Shown piece after piece: positions 1-5,583 of a stretch of DNA of 5,767 bases; position 1 is the first letter of the stretch, and each line of letters begins with the position of its first letter. Origin of the DNA: an uncultured Fusicatenibacter sp. (GTDB lineage: Bacteria; Bacillota; Clostridia; Lachnospirales; Lachnospiraceae); assembly GCA_902493585.1 (NCBI GenBank), contig CABUPZ010000121.1:1-5767 (forward strand), written 5' to 3'. The position numbers and the translations under genes were made by a program. A model generated the notes under the pieces. That model made no database searches. It was not told where the DNA came from and was given only the letters and a program-made list of their open reading frames with translations.

Positions 1-335
1 ACATGAATATTCCAGATAAACAATGAGAGCGCAAAAAGCAGACAAATACAGAGAAAAATCCCGGCAAAAAACGCTTTGCGCTTCCGGTTCCGATAGAAGA
101 AAAAAGGAAGTCCATATTTCCTCAACACCTTTATTCTGGAACCGCTTTTGCGGCAGAGAGCATGCAGGCGAAAAAAATCAGCGGTGGAAAGATACATTTC
201 ATAGGAGCCGTTTCGGTTGACCAGCTGCCATAGCAGAATGCGGTTTCGTGCACACAGATTCAGAAAACGTTCCGGATCACGGCTCATCAGCCGGATACGC
301 ACATATCCCTTCAGAAATCGAATCAGCCGGTTCAT
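1..335 (-). CDS. yqfD: Sporulation protein YqfD, N-terminal part (cut by window edge)
   Basis: The 111 codons visible encode the N-terminus of a YqfD-family sporulation membrane protein; the gene continues past base 1. In this family a soluble N-terminal segment is followed by a transmembrane helix and a larger extracytoplasmic region. In the sequence the start reads MNRLIRFLKGYVRIR, followed by a PERFLNLC stretch (residues 21-28), a GLPFFFYRNRKRK segment (75-87) and then a hydrophobic helix from about residue 88 to the edge. The basic stretch before the helix suggests the N-terminus stays in the cytoplasm. The ATG at 335 is fixed by a perfect AGGAGG (342-347) six bases upstream, which touches the yqfC stop codon, so the two genes are co-translated in one operon. 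In Bacillus subtilis the yqfC-yqfD pair is made in the mother cell under sigma-E and lies before phoH. I translated this frame by hand and found no stop. Its biochemical function is unknown. Confidence 0.9.
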   Translation of the reverse strand, partial: MNRLIRFLKGYVRIRLMSRDPERFLNLCARNRILLWQLVNRNGSYEMYLSTADFFRLHALCRKSGSRIKVLRKYGLPFFFYRNRKRKAFFAGIFLCICLLFALSLFIWNIH

Positions 336-347
336 CCAGTGCCTCCT

Positions 348-632
348 TTACGCTTCAAAAGTTATCGTCTGCATCTGACCGGTAATCTTCATTTCTTCTC
401 CGGAATAGTAAGCGATCGTAAGCCGGCTACCCTCAATCCGCACCCGTCCCCGGCGGGTCAGAATACGGATACAGCAGGGCTCATAGGTAAGGATTTTCTG
501 ATAATTCTCTATATACAGTTCCCGTCCGCCGAAAAACGTAAGAACCGCTTCCCGATAAGAGAGGTCTGCCGGGATCTGCATGGATGAAAGAAGGGAAGAC
601 CCCGGCGGATCCGGATGCTTTTTTCGTTTCAA
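348..632 (-). CDS. yqfC: Sporulation protein YqfC (YabP/YqfC family)
   Basis: A 94-residue protein of the YabP/YqfC family, small soluble sporulation proteins of unknown biochemical role. The family pattern is visible: a basic N-terminus, a hydrophobic strand with FFGGRELYIENY (about 34-45), then an IRI-x-T-x2-G-x-VRIEG core, and a C-terminal stretch with EEMKITGQMQTITFE. The length matches the family (about 90-100 residues). The start codon is TTG at 632; no ATG or GTG lies suitably upstream, and the next in-frame ATG (residue 18) would remove the conserved N-terminal part. The ribosome binding site is only a loose purine-rich stretch (GGGAAAGAAGAG), so the start is less certain than the gene. 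A sigma-E-like promoter lies about 30 bases upstream. yqfD follows after 12 bases. The pairing with yqfD supports the call strongly. Confidence 0.88.
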   Translation of the reverse strand: MKRKKHPDPPGSSLLSSMQIPADLSYREAVLTFFGGRELYIENYQKILTYEPCCIRILTRRGRVRIEGSRLTIAYYSGEEMKITGQMQTITFEA

Positions 633-662
633 AGAATCTCTTCTTTCCCGCTTTTATTGTCT

Positions 663-691
663 ATTCTATGCATTTTTTCTTCTCTTTATGA
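663..691 (-). promoter_or_regulatory. Sigma-E-type sporulation promoter for yqfC-yqfD
   Basis: On the minus strand TCATAAA (685-691) is followed after exactly 14 bases by CATAGAAT (663-670). This resembles the Bacillus sigma-E consensus, roughly KMATATT, 14-15 bases, CATACAnT: the -10 differs at one defined position and the -35 keeps its ATA core. Transcription would start near 655, leaving a leader of some 20 bases before the yqfC TTG. The known sigma-E control of yqfC in Bacillus subtilis makes the match meaningful. Function is inferred, not shown. Confidence 0.6.
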
Positions 692-767
692 ACGCTGCAA
701 AAGCCTCAGACACTCTTCTTCCTGTCAACCCAAGTTCAACACTCATAAAGACGCCCGTAGAGACGCC

Positions 768-822
768 AAAAAGCTGCCGGTAGAATTGCGAAGAAGGACT
801 TGCAGTTCTGTACGGCAGCTTT
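768..822 (-). terminator. Rho-independent terminator of the polyamine operon
   Basis: A perfect 10-bp inverted repeat, AAAGCTGCCG (770-779) with CGGCAGCTTT (813-822), starts 20 bases after the stop codon of the last operon gene (843). On the minus strand the stem runs into TTTTT (772-768). The 33-base loop contains a second arm pair, 782-789 with 802-809, which is fully paired (with one G-U) in the plus-strand RNA and has one mismatch in the minus-strand RNA. On the plus strand the stem is followed by six T's (827-832), so the structure may work in both directions. It separates the polyamine genes from yqfC. Confidence 0.75.
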
Positions 823-842
823 GAAATTTTTTGAAATACCCG

Positions 843-1382
843 TTAAGAAGCCTTAAAGAAAATCAGACTGAACCAGACAATATACTGATCTCCGAGATAA
901 TAGTCCATGGCATACTTTTCTACGAGATTCGCGACAACAATCCCATGGCTCTCAATGCAGGGAAACATCAACTCTGGATGACGGCATGTGCCCTTCGGAT
1001 ACGCACACTTTTCACAAGCTGCACAGGAATCCGAAGAAAGTGTATAAGCCTCCAGTTTATGCTCCTTCAGATGTTGTTCAATCAGGTGTGTCATCTTTTC
1101 ATGCTCCACCTTTGTCTTCAGAGATTCCTCCAGGTTCATCACATCCTGAACCTGCGCGATACTGGAGAAGAACAGAACATCCTCGTATTGCCGACAGCGC
1201 TCGGTACATTCCTCCACCGTTCCCACAGCCGGCGGGCAGGACCAGGAAGTTCCATAGCGGGGACATTCCTTCTTGCAGATTGCGCGTACCCGGTCATTGT
1301 ATTCAATTTCTTCCGGTTTCAGAAACTGATACTGATAGACAGGAAACTGTGTAATAAAGGATTCGATTTCATCTTTTGTCAT
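843..1382 (-). CDS. DUF2284-family cysteine-rich, putative metal/Fe-S-binding protein
   Basis: A 179-residue soluble protein that I assign to the DUF2284 family (predicted metal-binding, no established function) from its cysteine pattern. It has ten cysteines in two clusters. The first is C36-x3-C40 and C49 in SWSCPP, with C59-x3-C63. The second is C120-x2-C123-x2-C126, then C133 in GTCRHPELMFPC and C142, followed by ESHGI. The CxxCxxC spacing resembles ferredoxin-type [4Fe-4S] ligands, so an iron-sulphur cluster is plausible but inferred. No signal peptide or membrane segment is evident. The ATG is preceded by AGAAAGGA (about 1389-1396) at good spacing. It starts 15 bases after nspC stops and is the last gene before the terminator, so it is co-transcribed with the polyamine genes. 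A redox or metal-related helper role would be a guess; it could also simply be a passenger. Confidence 0.8.
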   Translation of the reverse strand: MTKDEIESFITQFPVYQYQFLKPEEIEYNDRVRAICKKECPRYGTSWSCPPAVGTVEECTERCRQYEDVLFFSSIAQVQDVMNLEESLKTKVEHEKMTHLIEQHLKEHKLEAYTLSSDSCAACEKCAYPKGTCRHPELMFPCIESHGIVVANLVEKYAMDYYLGDQYIVWFSLIFFKAS

Positions 1383-1397
1383 AAAAATTCCTTTCTG

Positions 1398-2531
1398 TTA
1401 CAGACGACTCTTGAAATCTTCATAAGCGAATTTTTTTACCAGACGTTCCCTGCCGTCCCGTTCCCGATAAACGATTGACGGAAGCGGCATACCGTTGAAC
1501 GTATTGGTCTTTACCATCGTATACAGCGCCATATCCTCAAACACCACTCTGCTACCCGGTTCCAGCTGCCGGTCGAACGAATAATCGCCGATCACATCCC
1601 CCGCCAGACAGGTAGGACCGCCCAGGCGATAGGTCCACGCCTTTTCACCGGGAAGTCCGCTTTCCTGCACCGGGGGACGGTACGGCATTTCCAGGACATC
1701 CGGCATATGACAGGCCGCAGATGTGTCGAGGATCGCCAAATTAATTCCATTATACATCGTATCCAGAACAGTGGCAACCAGAAATCCTGCATTTAAAACC
1801 ACAGCTTCCCCGGGCTCAAGATAAACTTCCAGATCGTAGGTTTCCTTCAGATGCCGGATAATGCGTATCAGCCGTTCTCTGTCATAATCGGACCGTGTAA
1901 TGTGATGCCCGCCGCCAAGATTCAGCCACTTCAGCTTCGGCAGCCAACGGCCGAACCGCTCTTCCACCGCCGCTACCGTAACTTCCAGCGCATCCGAATC
2001 CTGTTCACAGAGGGTATGGAAGTGAAATCCATCCAGGAATTCCAGCTGCTCCTCCTGAAAGTTCTCCAATGTCGTTCCAAGACGGGAACCGGGCGAGCAG
2101 GGATCGTAGATCGCATGACCTTCCTGGGTGGAACATTCCGGGTTGATGCGAAGACCGATGGATTTTCCGGCTTTTTTCGCCTTGGCAGCGTAACGTTTCA
2201 CCTGCGCCGGACTGTTGAACACCACATGATCGGCATAAGAGAGGATCTCGTCAAACTCATCCTCCCGGTAGGCCGGGGAGAAGACATGGGTCTCCTTCCC
2301 GAACTCTTCCTTTCCGAGACGTGCTTCGTACAGACCGCTGGCTGCTGAACCATCCAGGTATTCCGCGATCAGCGGATAACAGGAGTACATGGAAAAAGCC
2401 TTCTGTGCCAGCAAAATCTTACAGCCGGATTGCTCCTTCACTTCCCGGAGGATTTCCAGATTGTGCAGCAGCCGTTCTTCCTCCACCAGAAAATAGGGCG
2501 TTCTCCATCCGACTGGCTTTCTCTCTCCCAT
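1398..2531 (-). CDS. nspC: Carboxynorspermidine/carboxyspermidine decarboxylase (NspC)
   Basis: A 377-residue PLP-dependent decarboxylase of the alanine-racemase fold (fold III-type, like DapA-pathway LysA and eukaryotic ODC). It removes CO2 from carboxyspermidine (or carboxynorspermidine) to give spermidine (or norspermidine), the last step of the aspartate-semialdehyde route. Visible signatures are LLAQKAF with the Schiff-base lysine K44, the FHFHTLCE segment (169-176), the glycine-rich phosphate loop LGGGHH (205-210), EPGEA (239-243), and GPTCLAGD with the catalytic C308 and D312 near the C-terminal domain. Length fits NspC and is shorter than diaminopimelate decarboxylase. Its ATG shares one base with the stop of the upstream dehydrogenase gene (TGATG). 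The ribosome binding site is weak (GGTGG), so translational coupling is likely. Pairing with that dehydrogenase supports this identity over other family members. The substrate cannot be read from sequence; carboxyspermidine is more likely because putrescine is the expected amine here. Confidence 0.93.
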   Translation of the reverse strand: MGERKPVGWRTPYFLVEEERLLHNLEILREVKEQSGCKILLAQKAFSMYSCYPLIAEYLDGSAASGLYEARLGKEEFGKETHVFSPAYREDEFDEILSYADHVVFNSPAQVKRYAAKAKKAGKSIGLRINPECSTQEGHAIYDPCSPGSRLGTTLENFQEEQLEFLDGFHFHTLCEQDSDALEVTVAAVEERFGRWLPKLKWLNLGGGHHITRSDYDRERLIRIIRHLKETYDLEVYLEPGEAVVLNAGFLVATVLDTMYNGINLAILDTSAACHMPDVLEMPYRPPVQESGLPGEKAWTYRLGGPTCLAGDVIGDYSFDRQLEPGSRVVFEDMALYTMVKTNTFNGMPLPSIVYRERDGRERLVKKFAYEDFKSRL

Positions 2532-3733
2532 CAGTCCACCAGAACCGGATCATGAGACTCTTTCCATGGAAGCCCAAAGCGGTTCAGTGCATCCATGAAC
2601 GGATCCGGATCAAATTCTTCGATGTTGTGGACACCCGGCTTGTTCCAGGTGCCGTTCATCAGCAGCATCGCTCCGATCATTGCCGGAACACCTGTGGTGT
2701 AGGACACTGCCTGAGAACCAACCTCCCGGTAGCATTCCTGGTGATCACAGATATTGTACAGATAATAATTTTTCTCTTTTCCATTCTTTTTGCCGCGGAA
2801 AATACAGCCGATGTTTGTCTTTCCTACGGTACGTGGTCCCAGAGTTGCAGGATCCGGAAGAACTGCTTTCAGAAACTGCAGCGGAATGATCTCTTTGCCT
2901 TCGTACATGATCGGCTCGATGGAAGTCATTCCCACGTTTTCCAGGCATTTCAGATGGGTCAGATAGCTCTCGCCGAATGTCATGAAGAAACGGATTCTTT
3001 TGATTCCAGGGATATTCAGCGCCAGTGATTCCAGCTCCTCGTGGTGCAACAGGTACATATCCTTCCGTCCAACGCCCTCGAAATCGTATTCCCGTTTGAT
3101 TTCCATCGGTTTTGTCTCAATAAACTTTCCGTGCTCCCAGTAAGAACCATTGGCAGATACTTCACGGATATTGATCTCCGGATTGAAATTGGTGGCAAAT
3201 GGATATCCGTGATCGCCGCCGTTGCAGTCCAGAATATCGATATAATTGATCTCGTCAAACTCATGCTTCAGCGCGTAAGCGGAGAACACACCCGTCACGC
3301 CCGGATCGAATCCGCTTCCGAGCAGAGCTGTGATTCCAGCCTCCTCAAAACGCTCTCTGTACGCCCACTGCCATTTGTACTCAAACTTGGCAGTATCCTC
3401 CGGCTCATAATTTGCCGTATCCACATAGTGGGTTTTGGTGGCAAGGCACGCATCCATGATCGTCAGATCCTGGTACGGAAGCGCCAGGTTCAGAACCACA
3501 TCCGGATTCTCCTGACGAATCAGCGCGATCAGCGCATCCACATCGTTGGCATCCACCTGTGCTGTGCGGATGACGGTCTTCGTCGTTCCCTCCAGTTTCT
3601 CCTTCAGCGCATCACATTTTTCCTTTGTTCTGCTGGCAATACAGATCTCCTCAAATACCTCGGAATTCTGGCAGCATTTGTGAATTGCTACTGATGCGAC
3701 ACCTCCGCATCCGATAATCAACGCTTTTCCCAT
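2531..3733 (-). CDS. Carboxynorspermidine/carboxyspermidine dehydrogenase (saccharopine dehydrogenase-like)
   Basis: A 400-residue NAD(P)-dependent enzyme of the saccharopine dehydrogenase family. With its partner NspC it builds spermidine by reductively condensing putrescine with L-aspartate beta-semialdehyde to carboxyspermidine. The N-terminus is a Rossmann fold with GCGGVA at 8-13 and an ASRT motif at 33-36, where the cofactor's ribose or phosphate is expected to bind. A conserved-looking stretch GSGFDPGVTGVF follows near 139-150. The rest is the substrate and dimerisation domain, including WEHGKF and a C-terminal TTGVPAMIGAMLL helix. I set the start at the ATG at 3733, because an AGGAGG lies seven bases upstream (3742-3747) and MGKALIIGCGG begins directly with the first beta strand. 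The frame is open to an ATG at 3772, but that start lacks a ribosome binding site. The gene follows a 152-base gap after speB and its stop overlaps the start of nspC. The family also contains lysine-pathway enzymes; the nspC pairing argues for the polyamine role. Confidence 0.92.
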   Translation of the reverse strand: MGKALIIGCGGVASVAIHKCCQNSEVFEEICIASRTKEKCDALKEKLEGTTKTVIRTAQVDANDVDALIALIRQENPDVVLNLALPYQDLTIMDACLATKTHYVDTANYEPEDTAKFEYKWQWAYRERFEEAGITALLGSGFDPGVTGVFSAYALKHEFDEINYIDILDCNGGDHGYPFATNFNPEINIREVSANGSYWEHGKFIETKPMEIKREYDFEGVGRKDMYLLHHEELESLALNIPGIKRIRFFMTFGESYLTHLKCLENVGMTSIEPIMYEGKEIIPLQFLKAVLPDPATLGPRTVGKTNIGCIFRGKKNGKEKNYYLYNICDHQECYREVGSQAVSYTTGVPAMIGAMLLMNGTWNKPGVHNIEEFDPDPFMDALNRFGLPWKESHDPVLVD

Positions 3734-3741
3734 CTCTTTTT

Positions 3742-3747
3742 CCTCCT
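3742..3747 (-). promoter_or_regulatory. Ribosome binding site deciding the dehydrogenase start
   Basis: A perfect AGGAGG seven bases before the ATG at 3733. It lies downstream of the alternative in-frame ATG at 3772 and so argues against the longer reading. Confidence 0.85.
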
Positions 3748-3813
3748 GTTTCTTTCTTCCGCAGCGTTCCATCCGGACAAACTGTTCACTGCAGCTTTTT
3801 ATTTACTGATTAG

Positions 3814-3841
3814 ATTGTATAATTCTTTTATGGCTTCTAAA
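3814..3841 (-). promoter_or_regulatory. Possible internal promoter before the dehydrogenase gene
   Basis: Within the gap between speB and the dehydrogenase gene, the minus strand carries TACAAT (3814-3819, inside TATACAAT) as a fair sigma-A -10 box. The best -35 at 16 bases is TTTAGA (3836-3841), only four of six matches. The surrounding DNA is A+T rich compared with the flanking genes. A transcript starting near 3807 would have a leader of roughly 70 bases. The weak -35 would fit an activator-dependent promoter, but the evidence is modest. Confidence 0.35.
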
Positions 3842-3856
3842 TGATGTATGCTTTAT

Positions 3857-3886
3857 ATATGCGAATACCTGTGAATGCTTGTGAAT
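3857..3886. repeat. Three tandem 10-bp direct repeats, possible regulator site
   Basis: Read on the plus strand the units are ATATGCGAAT, ACCTGTGAAT and GCTTGTGAAT, sharing G-Y-GAAT at exact 10-base spacing, about one helical turn. They end at the first base of the speB stop triplet and lie some 50-80 bases upstream of the possible start site near 3807, a typical activator position. No known regulator box was recognised, and three short imperfect units could arise by chance. Confidence 0.45.
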
Positions 3887-4740
3887 CATTCCGGAAACGC
3901 CAGAAGCATTTCACGGACCATCTTGCAGGCAGCCATCGCTGAGATTCCGCTGGGATCGTAGTGAGGGCTCAGTTCGTTCACATCGCACGCCACCACGTTC
4001 GCATGGGAACAAACCATCTGGGCTGCCTCCCTGAGCTGGTCAAAGGTGACGCCGCCCGCCTCCGGGGTTCCAGTGCCCGGAAATACCGACGGATCCAGCA
4101 CATCCAGATCCAGCGTGAAATACACCGGCTGTCCCTTCAACGCTTCCAGCCGTTCCTTCAGACCGTCAAAATTGAATTTCTGAGTTACCACATGATCTTT
4201 TCCCCAGGAAAATTCGTCCCGGTCACCGGAACGGATACCGAACTGGAAAATCCGTCCGTCGCCCAGCAGCTCCCAGCACCTGCGGAGTACACAGGCATGG
4301 GACAGTTCCGCTCCCAGATAATCGGAACGCAGGTCTGCATGGGCATCAAAATGAATGATGGAAAGATCCGGATATTTCCGAAACACAGCCTTTACCGCTC
4401 CCAGGGTCACCAGATGCTCCCCTCCCAGCAGAAACGGGCGTTTCCCATCATTGAGAATGACCGCACAGCGATGCTCGATATCCTCCAGCGCCCGCCGGGT
4501 ATCTCCGAAACACAGCTCCAGATCTCCGCTGTCGAAGATCTTTCTGTCCATCAGGTCCTTGTCCTGATAGGGACTGTAAGTTTCAATCCCGAAGGATTCC
4601 ATCCGGATCGCACGGCTTCCAAAGCGCGTGCCCGGACGATAGGATGTGGTGGAATCGAAAGGCGCACCGTAAAGCACCGTGTCCGCCTCCTGATAATCCG
4701 CGTCACACCCAAGAAAAGTTTCAACATTTTTATTCAACAT
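3886..4740 (-). CDS. speB: Agmatinase (agmatine ureohydrolase, arginase superfamily)
   Basis: A 284-residue cytoplasmic ureohydrolase that should split agmatine into putrescine and urea, using two manganese ions. The metal ligands of the arginase/agmatinase family are all visible: H109 in GGEH (106-109), D132, H134 and D136 in DAHAD, and D211 and D213 in DLDVLDP. The PGTGTPE motif (221-227) and the N-terminal YGAPFDSTTSYRPGTR segment are also typical of agmatinases rather than arginases. Length is normal. The ATG at 4740 lies inside the end of speE (11-base overlap); GGAGG (4753-4757) is 12 bases upstream, slightly far, and an in-frame TAA just upstream excludes an earlier start. Coupling to speE translation is likely. 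Being next to an arginine decarboxylase gene supports the substrate. A related alternative is an N1-aminopropylagmatine ureohydrolase, which has the same fold and motifs. Confidence 0.93.
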   Translation of the reverse strand: MLNKNVETFLGCDADYQEADTVLYGAPFDSTTSYRPGTRFGSRAIRMESFGIETYSPYQDKDLMDRKIFDSGDLELCFGDTRRALEDIEHRCAVILNDGKRPFLLGGEHLVTLGAVKAVFRKYPDLSIIHFDAHADLRSDYLGAELSHACVLRRCWELLGDGRIFQFGIRSGDRDEFSWGKDHVVTQKFNFDGLKERLEALKGQPVYFTLDLDVLDPSVFPGTGTPEAGGVTFDQLREAAQMVCSHANVVACDVNELSPHYDPSGISAMAACKMVREMLLAFPE

Positions 4741-5581
4741 CTTTTAACAGTTCCTCCACATATGCCGGCAGGTAAAAAGCACCCTTATGCAGCATCGTTG
4801 TATAATATTTGCAGGAAAGTCCCCGCATGTTCCATGCCACCTCCTGCAGATCCTTCAGGGGATGGTATTTTTTGGACGCGAATCCAAACAGCCAGTGTCC
4901 CGAAGGATAGGTGGGAATATGTGCCTGATAAACCCGGCTGATCGGGAAAGATTCCACGATCCGTTTATGCGCTCTCTGGCATGCCGCAGCATCCTCCGGA
5001 TAAAACGGGCTTTCATGCTGGTTCACCATGATTCCATCCTCACGAAGCGCCTTGTAGCAGCTTCCATAGAATTCTCTGGTAAACAGCCCTTCCCCCGGTC
5101 CGAAAGGATCCGTGGAATCCACGATGATCAGATCGTAGGCATTCTCACAGGAACGGATGAAACGCACGCCGTCCTCGTAATAGATCTTCAGACGGCTGTC
5201 GTTGAACCGGCAGGCGGTCTGAGGCAGATATTTTTTGCACACCTCAACAACCAATGGGTCAATTTCCACCATATCGATCCGCTCGATCTCAGGATAACGG
5301 GTCAGTTCACGGATCACGCCCCCATCTCCCGCGCCGATCACCAGGACATCACGGACTGCCGGATGGACTGCCATGGGAACGTGTACGATCATGTCATGGT
5401 AGATAAATTCATCCCGCTCCGTCAGCATCATATACCCGTCCAGTGTCAGAAAACGTCCGAACTGCGGAGATTCAAACACATCGATCCTCTGGAACTCACT
5501 TTTGCCGCTGTAAAGCTGGCGGTTCACCCGGATGGACATTTTCACATCCGGCGTCTGCATCTCTGAAAACCAAAATTCCAT
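4730..5581 (-). CDS. speE: Spermidine synthase (polyamine aminopropyltransferase)
   Basis: A 283-residue Rossmann-fold aminopropyltransferase that moves the aminopropyl group of decarboxylated S-adenosylmethionine onto putrescine, giving spermidine and methylthioadenosine. It has a small N-terminal beta domain with SGKSEFQRIDVFES (25-38), then LTLDG (46-49) and YHDM (61-64). The nucleotide-binding loop GAGDGG is at 83-88, the acidic E106-I-D108 follows, and DSTDP (155-159) carries the catalytic and amine-binding aspartates. FGPGEGLFTREFY comes next, and YPSGHW (225-230) is near the C-terminus. Length is that of the short bacterial form without extra domains. Two ATGs are possible: 5587 overlaps the speA stop but is one base from the AGGGAG, while 5581 is seven bases from it and gives the family-like start MEFW, so I chose 5581. 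Acceptor specificity (putrescine or agmatine) cannot be read. The enzyme needs a SpeD product; no speD lies in the window. Confidence 0.94.
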   Translation of the reverse strand: MEFWFSEMQTPDVKMSIRVNRQLYSGKSEFQRIDVFESPQFGRFLTLDGYMMLTERDEFIYHDMIVHVPMAVHPAVRDVLVIGAGDGGVIRELTRYPEIERIDMVEIDPLVVEVCKKYLPQTACRFNDSRLKIYYEDGVRFIRSCENAYDLIIVDSTDPFGPGEGLFTREFYGSCYKALREDGIMVNQHESPFYPEDAAACQRAHKRIVESFPISRVYQAHIPTYPSGHWLFGFASKKYHPLKDLQEVAWNMRGLSCKYYTTMLHKGAFYLPAYVEELLKDVE

Positions 5582-5583
5582 AC

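Noticed and set aside
723..728. Perfect TTGACA on the minus strand as a vegetative -35 box for yqfC
   Set aside because: No -10-like hexamer occurs 16-18 bases downstream (the 17-base position reads GGCTTT), so it is probably chance.
821..837. TTGAAAT repeated twice, 10 bases apart
   Set aside because: The two short A+T-rich copies lie in the terminator flank; they are explained by its T-run and have no further support.
831..1478. Plus-strand open frame (215 codons) opposite the DUF2284 gene
   Set aside because: It begins inside the terminator region, runs into nspC antisense and has no family resemblance, whereas the minus-strand frame has an ordered cysteine pattern and a good ribosome binding site.
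3734..3772. Longer N-terminus for the dehydrogenase starting at 3772
   Set aside because: The extra 13 residues are highly charged and have no ribosome binding site, while AGGAGG sits correctly before the ATG at 3733, directly ahead of the Rossmann beta strand.
3961..4941. Long plus-strand open frame (326 codons) opposite speB and the end of speE
   Set aside because: It is antisense to two genes with clear family motifs, shows no recognisable domain, spans their junction and has no convincing ribosome binding site. It is an open shadow frame of codon-biased genes.
4787..5566. Plus-strand open frame (259 codons) opposite speE
   Set aside because: It mirrors the strongly supported speE in another frame. 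It is rich in His, Arg and Ile without any domain pattern.
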